Notes under the pieces: generated by a model | Seen by the model: the letters and a program-made list of their open reading frames with translations, nothing else | Told to the model about the DNA's origin: nothing | The model's database searches: none | Shown here: in pieces, positions 17,002 to 25,981 of the stretch | How the letters are laid out: each line of letters starts with the position of its first letter | Position numbering within the stretch: position 1 is the stretch's first letter | DNA from: Granulicella sp. | Lineage (GTDB): Bacteria; Acidobacteriota; Terriglobia; Terriglobales; Acidobacteriaceae | Direction of reading: 5' to 3' | DNA: 63,009 bases | Assembly: GCA_027365345.1 (NCBI GenBank) | Contig: DAHXNO010000027.1 | Coordinates: 1-63,009 of the forward strand | Position numbers and translations under genes: made by a program

Positions 17002-19362
17002 ATGCACAACCTTCGCTGGTCGCATCCCCTGCTACTTCTCTCTTTGGCCTCTGCGCTGCATGCGCAGGACCTGCGCCACGTCACTCAACCCAGGATTCCC
17101 CAGGCCTGCACCGTACTGCAAGCGAAGCTGGCCCCGGTTGCTGGCCGCTTGCCCGCAGACGCTGAAGATCACCTGGACACAGCTCGCATCCAGCAAGCCA
17201 TGGACCAGTGTCCAGCAGGTAAGGCTGTCGTACTGGAATCCAGCGCCAGCGGCCAGGTCTTTCTCTCCGGCCCCTTGGCCCTGCGTTCCGGGGTTACCCT
17301 GGTGGTCGATCAGGGAACGCTGCTGGCTGCCTCAACGAACCCCAGGCTCTATGACCTGGAGCCCGGAAGTTGCGGGGTGCTGGGGATGCACGGGGTCGGC
17401 TGCAAGCCCTTCCTCTTCGGCAACGGCATTGACAACAGCGGCATCATGGGAAAGGGCGCGATCGACGGGCGCGGCGGGGCCAGGCTGCAAGGACAGAACG
17501 TGACCTGGTGGGAGCTGGCCCAGCGGGCAAAGTTGCTGGACCTTTATCAGAAAGTACCCCACCTGATCATCCTCAACCGGGTTAAGAACTTCACCCTCTA
17601 TCAAATTACGCTGCGCAATGCTCCCGGAGGTCACGTAAGCGCGCACAACGCCGACGGCTTTACCGCGTGGGGCGTCACCATTGACACGCCGGCCACTGCC
17701 CGCAACACCGACGGCATTGATCCTGGGTCCTCCACCAACGTCACCATCACGCACTGCAACATTCAAAATGGCGATGATGAGGTCGCTGTCGGCTCTGGCG
17801 GAGACCTCCCATCCTCCCACCTCTCGATCCTGGACAATCACTTCTACGCGGGCCACGGCATGTCCATCGGTAGCGGAACCAGCGGCGGCGTCAACCACAT
17901 GCTGGTCAAGAACCTCACCATCGACCATACGCAGAACGGCATCCGCATCAAATCCGATCCCAGCCGCGGAGGCCTGGTGCAGCAGATCATCTACCAGAAC
18001 ATCTGTATCCGCAACGCAACCAACCCCATTGTGATCACGCCGCATTACACAGACTTTGCCGGAAACCGGCTGCCCATCTACCAGGACGTCACCCTGCGCA
18101 ATGTCGATGTCCTCACGCCTGGGAACTATATCTTCTCGGGGCTGGATGCCCAGCACAAGCTCGGGCTGACGTTGGATAACGTCTTTGCGCAGGGGCTTGA
18201 CCGCTCGCACGTGCAAGCGTTGAACGCCGCAATAATCATCGGACCGCAGCTTGGCAACCTCATCCCCCAGGGCCAGGACGTAACCACCACCCAGGCGCCC
18301 GGCGCCCAACACGGCGAGCCGTCCGCACAGCCCATCTCCTGCCCGGCCGCCCTGGAGCCCTTCGCCGACCCGTCAACGGCGCCCCACCTTGAAGAACAGA
18401 TCCCTCCGGTGGATCACACCTTCTATGTGGCCGCCGACGGCACGGGCGACTTCTACTCCATTCAGCAAGCCCTCAACGCTGTCCCCAACACCGGCGGGCT
18501 CATCTCAGTGGCTCCCGGAACCTACCACGAGGTGCTAACGATCACGAAGCCCCACATCATCCTGCGCAGTCCATACCGGCAGGCCGGACGGACGGTGGTC
18601 GCAGCAGACAAGAGCGCAGGCGACTCAGGCGGAACCGACCGTTCAGCAACCGTGAACGTTCTGGCCAATGACTTCCTCGCTCAAAACATCACTATCCAGA
18701 ACAACTTCAATGCCACCCACCCGCAGCTTCCGCAGGGCTCACAGGCCGTCGCCCTGCTGGTGCGCGGCGACCGGGAGATCTTCGACAACGTTCGGCTGCT
18801 CGGCAACCAAGACACCTTGCTGGCAGGCGACGCACCCTGCAAAGCGCCCTCCTGCGCGGCCGCACGACAGTACTTCAACCGCTGCTACATCGAAGGCAAC
18901 GTCGACTTCATCTTCGGCAACGCGAAGGCGGTCTTCAACCAATGCGAGATCCACAGCAATCCGCACTCGGAGGGGATGCTGACCGCGCAGAGCCGAATCT
19001 TCCCGCAGCAGGACTCCGGCTTTGTCTTCAACAACTGCAGGCTTACCGCCGATAGCGGCGTAACCAACGTTTATCTTGGCAGACCATGGCGGCCCTATGC
19101 CCTCGTCGTCTACCTCAACACCTGGATGGGCCAGCAAATCATGCCCGCCGGCTGGCGAGAGTGGCATCCTGGAGAGACCCATTCGCTCCAGACGGCCTAT
19201 TATGCTGAGTTTCACTCCAGTGGACCGGGAGCCCACCAGGGCCAGCGGGAGCCATATTCCCACCAGTTGACCGAAAAGCAAGCGCAGAGGTTTACCCCGG
19301 AGAACTGGCTGCGCGGCAGCGACGGATGGAACCCAACAGCGATTCAGGACCAGCAACCATAG
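17002..19362 (+). CDS. Secreted polygalacturonase-pectin methylesterase fusion
   Basis: A 786-residue bifunctional pectinase. After a signal peptide (MHNLRWSHPLLLLSLASALHAQ), a GH28 domain (about 40-440) shows the full catalytic set: NTDGIDPG near 235, NGDDEVAVGSG near 257, GHGMSIGSG near 284 and GIRIKSDPSRGG near 315. A linker rich in Gln/Ala/Pro joins it to a CE8 pectinesterase domain (about 475-770) with GTYHEV, GNQDTLLA, the catalytic Asp in VDFIFGNAKAVF near 635 and YLGRPWRPY near 692. Methylesterase removal of methyl groups exposes polygalacturonate to the hydrolase, so one polypeptide covers both steps. I chose the ATG at 17002 because it begins the signal peptide; no strong ribosome site is visible. 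Its C-terminal third has a broken paralog at 85-438. Confidence 0.92.
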   Translation: MHNLRWSHPLLLLSLASALHAQDLRHVTQPRIPQACTVLQAKLAPVAGRLPADAEDHLDTARIQQAMDQCPAGKAVVLESSASGQVFLSGPLALRSGVTLVVDQGTLLAASTNPRLYDLEPGSCGVLGMHGVGCKPFLFGNGIDNSGIMGKGAIDGRGGARLQGQNVTWWELAQRAKLLDLYQKVPHLIILNRVKNFTLYQITLRNAPGGHVSAHNADGFTAWGVTIDTPATARNTDGIDPGSSTNVTITHCNIQNGDDEVAVGSGGDLPSSHLSILDNHFYAGHGMSIGSGTSGGVNHMLVKNLTIDHTQNGIRIKSDPSRGGLVQQIIYQNICIRNATNPIVITPHYTDFAGNRLPIYQDVTLRNVDVLTPGNYIFSGLDAQHKLGLTLDNVFAQGLDRSHVQALNAAIIIGPQLGNLIPQGQDVTTTQAPGAQHGEPSAQPISCPAALEPFADPSTAPHLEEQIPPVDHTFYVAADGTGDFYSIQQALNAVPNTGGLISVAPGTYHEVLTITKPHIILRSPYRQAGRTVVAADKSAGDSGGTDRSATVNVLANDFLAQNITIQNNFNATHPQLPQGSQAVALLVRGDREIFDNVRLLGNQDTLLAGDAPCKAPSCAAARQYFNRCYIEGNVDFIFGNAKAVFNQCEIHSNPHSEGMLTAQSRIFPQQDSGFVFNNCRLTADSGVTNVYLGRPWRPYALVVYLNTWMGQQIMPAGWREWHPGETHSLQTAYYAEFHSSGPGAHQGQREPYSHQLTEKQAQRFTPENWLRGSDGWNPTAIQDQQP

Positions 19363-19714
19363 AAGCCGCTCCTTGCCGGCGTCACACGGAGCCTCGAGTT
19401 CGAGGAACAGTCCCCCCAAAGAACACTCCTCCAAACCTCCGTGGCAGGGGACGCCTTCATCGGAAGACGGCTTCCGTTTCCTGTGCCCGGTCAAGCTTTC
19501 ACCATACCTCTCCACCTCGCTCTGCGTCTTCTGCGAACACTGGCCGCCTCTCCCGGCCAGTTCTTTCCACGCTCATCCCGTGTTCGGCGCGCTTGAACTC
19601 GCTGCGGCAGAGACGGGACGGCCGAGCCAGACCAGTGCGAAGTCTCCCCTTGTTTGATACGCTAATCCGCAACATCATCCATCCCGCAGAACGGTCTCTG
19701 CAACGCTGCGCGGT
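19363..19714. other. Intergenic region between fusion pectinase and GH3
   Basis: About 350 bases without a supportable gene, apart from the weak hairpin listed separately. The stretch GATACGCTAATC around 19658-19669 is AT-richer than its surroundings and may be part of a promoter for the GH3 gene, without a clear -35. Confidence 0.4.
19461..19480 (+). terminator. Weak terminator-like hairpin
   Basis: Six-base arms CGGAAG and CTTCCG around the loop ACGG, followed by only TTTC. It lies about 100 bases after the fusion pectinase stop. The short tail makes efficient termination doubtful. Confidence 0.3.
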
Positions 19715-21976
19715 ATGAGAAAGTTGGGCTCCTTGCGAAAGCTTCCTTCTGTCTTGGCTCTCTGCTCCACGCTCGCCCTCACCGCCGGAGCCGCTGCGCA
19801 GCAGCAACCGCTGCATCCTCCACAGCAGGTCTCTCAGTGGCAGTTGCAGAACTATCCCTTCGACAACCCGAAGCTACCCACTGAGCAGCGCATCGATGAC
19901 CTGCTCGCGCGGATGACGCTGGATGAGAAGATCGACTGCCTGGGTACCTCCACTGGCGTGCCACGCCTGGGCGTTCCCAATATCGGCAGCTCAGAAGGGA
20001 TTCACGGTGTCGTGCAGCGCCAGTCCCGCTATGGTCGCCAGCCCATCACCACCACGCAGTTCCCGCAGCCCCCGGGCATGGGCGAGAGCTGGGATCCCGA
20101 GCTGGTTCGCCAGGCTGCGGGAGTCGAGGGCTATGAGGCCCGCTACATCACGCAGACGCCAAAGTACAACCGCCAGATCCTCATGCTCTGGGGCCCCCAG
20201 TCTGACCTGGACCGTGACCCCCGCTGGGGCCGCAGTGAAGAGGTATACGGAGAGGATCCCTTCTTCAACGGAACCATGGCGACCGCCTTCATCCACGGCC
20301 TGCAGGGCGATAACCCAAAGTACTGGCAGGCAGCCGCTCTGCTCAAGCACTTTCTGGCCAATGAGAATGAAAACTACCGCACCAGATCCTCCTCCAACTT
20401 CGACCAGCGGCTCTTCTGGGAGTACTACTCGGTTCCCTTCCGCATGGGTTTTCTGCAGGGAGGGGCGAAGGCGGTCATGGCCTCCTACAACGCCTGGAAC
20501 GGCACTCCCATGGCCGTCAACCCCATCCTTCGCACTCTGCTCATCGGCCAATGGGGCCTGGACGTGATCTCCAGCGATGGCGGCGCGATCCACTTGCTCG
20601 TGGACCCTCGCCATCTCTTTCCCAACCAGAACGCGGCCGTGGTTGCATCCTTCAAGGCCGGAATCAATCAGTTCCTGGATAGTTACAAGGACGAGATGCA
20701 CGCCGCGGTAAAGCAGGGATTGATCTCCCCGGCCGAGATCGATCAGGCGCTGCGCCGCAAGTTCCGCATTGAGATCAAACTCGGACTGCTCGATCCACCC
20801 AGCATGGTTCCGTACACCGCAATCCGGCGGACGGGCGATCAGCCGCCGCCATGGGACACCGATCGCGATCGTTCCGTCTCCCGCAAGCTGGCGATTGAGT
20901 CCGTCGTCCTGCTCAAGAACCAGAACAACTTCCTTCCCCTGGATCGGGCGAAGATCCACTCCATCGCGGTGATTGGTCCGCTGGCCAACGTGGTGCACTG
21001 GGATTGGTATGGCGGCACGCCACCCTATGCCGTAACTCCGCTCGAAGGCATTCGCGACGAAGTCGGTCCCTACGTCAAAATCAACTTTGTGCCCTACGAC
21101 TCCGCCAACGATGAAGTTGCCGCCGTACAAGCGGCGCGCCACTCCGACGTCGCCATCGTGGTCATCGGCAACGACCCAACCTGCGGCGATCAGGGTGATT
21201 CCTGGGTGAACACCCCTGACGGCGGCAACACACTTCCCTGCACCACCCCCAGCGACGGGCGTGAGGGACGCGACCGCGAGAGCATCCAGTTGGCCCAGGA
21301 GCAGATCGCCAAGCAGATTTACTACGTCAATCCGCACACGGTCGAAATCCTGGTCTCCAGCTTCCCCTTCGCCATCAATTGGAGCCAGGCGAACCTGCCT
21401 GCCATCCTTCACATGGCGCAGTCCTCGCAAGACGAAGGAACCGCCTTGGCAAAAGTCCTCTTTGGCGACGAAGACCCCGGAGGCCATCTGGTGGATACCT
21501 GGCCCAGCTCCGCCAGCCAGTTACCGCCATTGATGGATTACAACATTCGCGACGGCCACACCTACATGTACTTCAAGGGGCAGCCGCTCTACCCATTCGG
21601 CTTTGGGCTCAGCTACACCACCTTCAAGTACTCCAACCTCCGTGCCAGCTCAACCCATCTTGCCAAAGACGGCGCCATCACCGTCAGCGTCGACGTAACC
21701 AACACCGGCCAGCGAGCTGGCGATGCCGTGGTACAGCTCTACGTCCACTATCCCCACTCCGCGGTCGAGCGCCCTCGCGAAGAGCTGGAGGGCTTCCAGC
21801 GCGTCCGCGTCGAGCCTGGCCAGACCCAGACCGTGCATATTCCCCTGCCCGCACAGCGTCTGGCCTACTGGAACAGTCAAGCCCAATCGCTGGACGTGGA
21901 AGCGACGCCGATTGTCCTCTTGGCCGGGGCATCCTCAGCAGATCTCCCGCTGCAGACGACGATCCAGGTCCAGTAA
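19715..21976 (+). CDS. Secreted GH3 glycosidase (xylosidase/glucosidase type)
   Basis: A 753-residue GH3 protein with a signal peptide (LPSVLALCSTLALTAGAAAQ). Family features in order: MTLDEKIDCLG, the DLDRDPRWGRSEEVYGEDP segment, LLKHFLANENE, the nucleophile Asp in VISSDGGAIHLL near residue 288, the second domain from about 390 (ESVVLLKNQNNFLPLD), and a fibronectin-III-like C-terminus (PFGFGLSYTTFKYSNL, DAVVQLYVHYP). Here the nucleophile is followed by Gly-Gly and not by Trp as in the other GH3 at 6418, so the two enzymes should prefer different substrates. It has no PA14 insert. It is the last gene of the pectin/plant-polymer locus, 352 bases after the fusion enzyme. Confidence 0.92.
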   Translation: MRKLGSLRKLPSVLALCSTLALTAGAAAQQQPLHPPQQVSQWQLQNYPFDNPKLPTEQRIDDLLARMTLDEKIDCLGTSTGVPRLGVPNIGSSEGIHGVVQRQSRYGRQPITTTQFPQPPGMGESWDPELVRQAAGVEGYEARYITQTPKYNRQILMLWGPQSDLDRDPRWGRSEEVYGEDPFFNGTMATAFIHGLQGDNPKYWQAAALLKHFLANENENYRTRSSSNFDQRLFWEYYSVPFRMGFLQGGAKAVMASYNAWNGTPMAVNPILRTLLIGQWGLDVISSDGGAIHLLVDPRHLFPNQNAAVVASFKAGINQFLDSYKDEMHAAVKQGLISPAEIDQALRRKFRIEIKLGLLDPPSMVPYTAIRRTGDQPPPWDTDRDRSVSRKLAIESVVLLKNQNNFLPLDRAKIHSIAVIGPLANVVHWDWYGGTPPYAVTPLEGIRDEVGPYVKINFVPYDSANDEVAAVQAARHSDVAIVVIGNDPTCGDQGDSWVNTPDGGNTLPCTTPSDGREGRDRESIQLAQEQIAKQIYYVNPHTVEILVSSFPFAINWSQANLPAILHMAQSSQDEGTALAKVLFGDEDPGGHLVDTWPSSASQLPPLMDYNIRDGHTYMYFKGQPLYPFGFGLSYTTFKYSNLRASSTHLAKDGAITVSVDVTNTGQRAGDAVVQLYVHYPHSAVERPREELEGFQRVRVEPGQTQTVHIPLPAQRLAYWNSQAQSLDVEATPIVLLAGASSADLPLQTTIQVQ

Positions 21977-22011
21977 CCTCCACGCCGCAGCATACCAACC
22001 GCGCAGATCTC

Positions 22012-22866
22012 TCATAACCGTCCCGGTGGTCCGGAGATCACTGAGGAGGGTTCCACCTGCGCCGATTCAAACTCTGTCTGTTGAATCATCTGCAACCACA
22101 AAGCAACCGGATCAGAATTGAAGACTGCGTCAGTTTTTGCCGGAAAAATATACCAGGCGCCCAACTTCACCTCGTTCCGCAGTTGATCCGGCGTCCATCC
22201 CGCATATCCCAGGTACACATGGAAGACACCAGAATCCGGCCGGGACGCCAGCGTACGTTCGAACATGCCTTTGTCTGAGATCAGATACACCTGGCCGAAG
22301 ATATTCACTGCCTTCTTCAGCGCCACCGGAGACCGCATGAGGGCAAATACAACCGAAGGGTCCACCGGACCGCCAATATAGACCGGATCCATCCGGTCCT
22401 TGGCTCCCTTCAGATTGAAGATGCGGGAGATCGGAACTGCGCTGCGCCGGTTGAGAATAAGGCCCACCACGCTCTTCTTATCGTAGTGAACCAGCAGGAT
22501 CACCGTTTCGGTAAAGTTCGGATCGCCCAGGCCGCGGCTGGCTACCAGCAGCTTTCCAACGCCCAACTCCTTCGGATCCCGAAATTGAATCGGAAGAAAC
22601 AGCGACGGCTGCCATTCGTCTTTTTGGCCAAGCGATATTCGCCGCAGACTCAATTTACGATCCGGTTGTCTGCCCTGCAGCAAGGTAGCGGCCGGAACCG
22701 GCGTGCGCACTTGCAGATTCGCCCTCGGCGCATCGCAGTTCAGACTGTTGGCGTCAAGTCTTGGATGGCTTGCATGGATCGCCCCCAACATAGCCAAGGC
22801 GATAAACGCGACACAGGCGACGATCTCGGCCAGAATCACAGATAGCAGGGGTCTGCGCAGAAACAT
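22012..22866 (-). CDS. Membrane-anchored YqgE/AlgH-family protein
   Basis: A 284-residue protein. The C-terminal 190 residues match the YqgE/AlgH (DUF179) family: GKLLVASRGLGDPNFTETVILLVHYD, GLILNRRS, VYIGGPVDP, and the LGYAGWTPDQLRNEV..GAWY segment. Family members are usually cytosolic and about 190 residues long. This one has an added N-terminal transmembrane helix (about 8-30) and a 60-residue spacer, so the domain should sit in the periplasm or outer face. The function of the family is unsettled. Start at 22866 is favoured because AGGGAGGG lies nine bases upstream; the ATG at 22875 touches that site directly. It converges on the second GH3 gene. Confidence 0.85.
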   Translation of the reverse strand: MFLRRPLLSVILAEIVACVAFIALAMLGAIHASHPRLDANSLNCDAPRANLQVRTPVPAATLLQGRQPDRKLSLRRISLGQKDEWQPSLFLPIQFRDPKELGVGKLLVASRGLGDPNFTETVILLVHYDKKSVVGLILNRRSAVPISRIFNLKGAKDRMDPVYIGGPVDPSVVFALMRSPVALKKAVNIFGQVYLISDKGMFERTLASRPDSGVFHVYLGYAGWTPDQLRNEVKLGAWYIFPAKTDAVFNSDPVALWLQMIQQTEFESAQVEPSSVISGPPGRL

Positions 22867-23174
22867 GGTCAGCATCCCTCCCTAGGGAGATTATCGATCT
22901 CTCCGGGGGTGGTCTGGGATTTTTTCTCGGAGCCGAAAATTGGGCAAACTTCTTAGCTCGCTACAGCACGATGCGCGCTGGGCCTCAAACCCTCACGACC
23001 AGGCTCAGTGGATGGCCTCTTTCGTCAGCCAGAGGTTCGTTCAGATCTTCCTCCACACTCGGATTACCCCGCTCCGGTTCTCCTGGCGGGAATATCACAA
23101 TACGATATAAAATTAGGTGGTATTGCGATCTAATAAAACATGGCGGTCGCCGCAGTGCCCAGGAGTTGAGCAGC
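22867..23174. other. Divergent region between YqgE-like gene and marR
   Basis: About 310 bases. Contains a perfect 12-base palindrome CTCCCTAGGGAG at 22878-22889 overlapping the ribosome site of the minus-strand gene, and an AT-rich patch at 23095-23140 that is the likely marR promoter area. No coding frame is convincing, although the marR frame is open further upstream. Confidence 0.5.
23112..23134. promoter_or_regulatory. Possible MarR operator
   Basis: ATTAG and CTAAT arms separated by 13 bases lie within the AT-rich patch about 40 bases before the marR start. MarR proteins usually bind 16-20 base inverted repeats near their own promoter. The arms are only five bases, so this is a weak call. 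Confidence 0.3.
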
Positions 23175-23705
23175 ATGAGCAAGCAGGAAGAACAGGCGAT
23201 GCTTTGTGATCTGGCGCGTTTCCGTTACGCACTGCGGCGATTTGTGCGTTTCAGCGAAAAGGAAGCTCGATCCGCTGGAGTTACGCCCCAACAGCATCAA
23301 CTGATGCTGGGCATCGCAGGATTCACGGAGAACGGCATCGCTACCATCTCTCAACTGGCCGAGTTTCTCCAGGAGCGCAACAACTCCGTAGTGGGGCTGG
23401 TGGGACGGGCCGTGGAGAGTGGCCTGGTGCAACGGCAGAACTCTAGCACCGACCGGCGACAGGTGCTGGTCTCCCTGACGCCTCGCGGCCAGGAGGTTCT
23501 CCTCCGGCTGAGCCGCGTTCACCACCAGGAGGTGGAACGTGTGCGCACGATGATTGACTCCAGCGCATCAGCACTGGAACCCCGGAAGCTGGAGACCCGG
23601 AAGTCAGCAATGAGTAGGCCGGTAGACCGAAAGCTCCGAGACGTCCATCCCTCCGGAGCCAGCCAGCCAGCCGGATCCCTGCAAAGTCAAAGAAAGGCAT
23701 CATGA
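23175..23705 (+). CDS. MarR-family transcriptional regulator
   Basis: A 176-residue winged-helix repressor. The core shows ARFRYALRRFVRFSEKEAR, TPQQHQLMLGIAG, then the recognition region ISQLAEFLQERNNSVVGLVGRAVESGLV and the wing STDRRQVLVSLTPRGQEVL. MarR proteins are dimers that leave DNA on binding small ligands such as phenolics. AGGAG stands nine bases before the ATG at 23175; the frame is open further upstream but without a ribosome site. The last 40 residues are rich in Ser, Pro and Arg and extend beyond the usual dimer helix. The stop overlaps the ClC start (ATGA), so the two are translated together and the channel is the probable target gene. Confidence 0.9.
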   Translation: MSKQEEQAMLCDLARFRYALRRFVRFSEKEARSAGVTPQQHQLMLGIAGFTENGIATISQLAEFLQERNNSVVGLVGRAVESGLVQRQNSSTDRRQVLVSLTPRGQEVLLRLSRVHHQEVERVRTMIDSSASALEPRKLETRKSAMSRPVDRKLRDVHPSGASQPAGSLQSQRKAS

Positions 23706-25081
23706 ACCCTGCTCACCGATCCCATCGCCATCCAACCAAGCCTCGGCGCTCAATTCCATTTCAGCGCCAGATCCGTCGCATGCGCTCTCTGGTAGGGGAA
23801 GATCTCGCTCGCACGTATGCCCGCCATCTGCGCAAGTGGTTGCTTCTGGCCCCCATCATAGGAATGGTCACCGGCGTCGTTATTAGCGGAATCGTGGTAA
23901 CCGTTCTGAACGAGTTGTGGCCTGCGGTACTGAACTTCTACCTGAGGCGCCACTGGGCAATTGTGCCTGGCCTGGTGTTGGGATCGGTGCTGGCCGGCCT
24001 CATCATGCAGTGGTTGACCCCCAATCCCAACGAGCATTCCACCGAAGAGGTCATCCACTGCTATCACGAACGCGGGGGCCGCATGGATCTGCGCAGCTTC
24101 TTTCCGAAGATCGCGGCCGCCATCGCCACCGTGGGATTTGGCGGAAGCGCCGCGCTGGAGGGTCCCGGCATCTATTGCGGCGGTACAATCGGCTCCTGGC
24201 TGTGGAGCCGACTGCACCGCTTTCGCCCCAGTGAGCGCGAGCGCCGCATCATGCTCATCTGCGGAGCCGCCGCCGGAATGTCCGCCGTCTTCCGCGCTCC
24301 TCTCACCGGCCTGGTCTTTGCCTTGGAGATGCCCTATCTCGACGATCTGGCGCCCGAGGCGCTGGTGCCCTCCCTGATTGCGTCCGTGATAGCCTATGTC
24401 ACTCTCAGCAGCGTATTGGGGGCAAAGCCGCTCTTCAGCTTCCACGGCCTTGACGCCTACACACGAGAAGATGTCTATTGGAGCGCGCTATTGGGCCTGA
24501 TCATCGGTCTTATCGCTATGCTCTTCGTCATCGCCTTTCACCGCGTGCGGAGCCTCGTTATACGTATCCGCATGCCGCACTGGATCAAGATGGGAATCGG
24601 TGGGCTGCTGACCGGCGTCTGCGGCGTGGCCTTCCTCTGGCTCTACCCGGGCCAGCTTGTGCCGCTGGGCCCGAACTATGAAGCCGTGCGAACGATTCTC
24701 AACCAGCACCACACCACGGCCGAACTGCTCTCCTTCGCCGCATTCAAACTCGGAGCCACCCTGGCCACTCTGGGCGCGGGCGGGGTCAGCGCCATGTTCG
24801 TTCCCCTCTTTCTCACCGGTGGAACCCTGGGCACCGCCTTCGCTCAGTCCATCGTACACAGCGCGAACCCCAACCTCTATGCCGCGGCAGGCATGGCTGC
24901 CTTCCTGTCTGCCGGGTACAAGACACCCCTGGCGGCATCGGCCTTCGTGGCTGAAGCCATAGGAGGGCACGCCTTCATCGTTCCAGCGCTCATTGCAGCC
25001 GCGGTAGCCTACGTCGTCTCAGGCGATGCATCTGCCTCAAGTGAGCAGCGCCTGCTCGCGGATCCGAAGGCGAACTCGTAG
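23702..25081 (+). CDS. ClC-family chloride channel/antiporter
   Basis: A 459-residue membrane protein with about ten hydrophobic segments. ClC selectivity-filter elements can be recognised: GFGGSAALEGPGI (helix D region), SAVFRAPLTGLVFALE (helix F-G region), GAGGVSAMFVPLFLTGGTLG (helix N region), and AAFLSAGYKTPLAASAFVAE. The classical GSGIP motif is not plain near the start, and no C-terminal CBS domains follow. Members move chloride, fluoride or other anions, as channels or H+ antiporters; a glutamate (ALEGP) occupies the place of the gating Glu. The ATG overlaps the marR stop by four bases. Confidence 0.9.
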   Translation: MNPAHRSHRHPTKPRRSIPFQRQIRRMRSLVGEDLARTYARHLRKWLLLAPIIGMVTGVVISGIVVTVLNELWPAVLNFYLRRHWAIVPGLVLGSVLAGLIMQWLTPNPNEHSTEEVIHCYHERGGRMDLRSFFPKIAAAIATVGFGGSAALEGPGIYCGGTIGSWLWSRLHRFRPSERERRIMLICGAAAGMSAVFRAPLTGLVFALEMPYLDDLAPEALVPSLIASVIAYVTLSSVLGAKPLFSFHGLDAYTREDVYWSALLGLIIGLIAMLFVIAFHRVRSLVIRIRMPHWIKMGIGGLLTGVCGVAFLWLYPGQLVPLGPNYEAVRTILNQHHTTAELLSFAAFKLGATLATLGAGGVSAMFVPLFLTGGTLGTAFAQSIVHSANPNLYAAAGMAAFLSAGYKTPLAASAFVAEAIGGHAFIVPALIAAAVAYVVSGDASASSEQRLLADPKANS

Positions 25082-25234
25082 GCCGTGAAGCAAACCCATA
25101 GCTGCTTGCTGCCATCGGGAATTGCTCGATTCAGACGCATGCCTACCCTCGGGCATTCGTAAGCCGTACCCACCACGCTCGGTGGCTACAGAACATCTCG
25201 ACAACTCTGCCCTCAACCATCCGCACCAGGATCG

Positions 25235-25981
25235 TCACAACTGAATCTTGGCAAACAGATAGCTGCCAATGGCCAGCAGGATACCGCTCAACACGGCAAG
25301 AACTCCAAAGTCGGTCAGATAATGGAAGGAAGAGACGCCGATCAGCGCGCCGCGTAGACCATCCACCCCATAGGTCACGGGGTTCAGGCGCAAGGCTACA
25401 TCAAGAATCCTGGGAAGACCCTTGATGGGAAACAGAGCATCTGAGAAGAAAAACAACGGCATCACCAGAAAGTTCATCACCAAAGGAAAGCCTTGCATAT
25501 CCTGCAACACGGATCCGATCGCCGTGCCGATGGAAGTGAACAAGATCGCGATCAGAAACATGAAGACCAGGGCCAACGGAGCCAGGACCATGCGGTGAAG
25601 CCGGAAGCCGAAGGCCACGCACACCAGAATCACCGCAAATCCCTGCAACATGGCGACGATCGCTCCACCCAGAACCCGGCCAAGCACGATTTGCAACCGC
25701 GACACTGGCGCTACCAGCGTCTCCTTGAGAAAGCCGAACTGACGATCCCAGATGATCTCGATGCCGGAGAAGACCGCCGTGAACATAATGCCCATCACGA
25801 TGATCCCGGGAGCCAGAAAACTGAGGTAGTTACCGGACCCGGCCCTTTGGAAGACCGAACCGATCCCAAAGCCGAGCGCCAACAGAAAGATCACCGGCTG
25901 ACCCAGGGAACCGACGATGCGGGCCGGCGAGCGGGTATAGCGCTTCAACTGCCGGATGCAAAGAACAAGGATCGCTCTCAT
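25235..25981 (-). CDS. ABC-2 type transporter permease
   Basis: A 248-residue permease with six hydrophobic segments and the conserved ABC-2 layout: N-terminal cytosolic arm (LKRYTRSPARIVGSLGQP), the FLKETLVAPVSRLQIVLGR loop, and LFFFSDALFPIKGLPRILDVALRLNPVTYGVDGLRGAL near the C-terminus. This pattern is that of DrrB/NodJ-like exporters. Its start ATG overlaps the stop of the ATPase gene by four bases, so they make a two-gene exporter operon. The substrate (drug, lipid or polysaccharide) is unknown. Confidence 0.93.
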   Translation of the reverse strand: MRAILVLCIRQLKRYTRSPARIVGSLGQPVIFLLALGFGIGSVFQRAGSGNYLSFLAPGIIVMGIMFTAVFSGIEIIWDRQFGFLKETLVAPVSRLQIVLGRVLGGAIVAMLQGFAVILVCVAFGFRLHRMVLAPLALVFMFLIAILFTSIGTAIGSVLQDMQGFPLVMNFLVMPLFFFSDALFPIKGLPRILDVALRLNPVTYGVDGLRGALIGVSSFHYLTDFGVLAVLSGILLAIGSYLFAKIQL

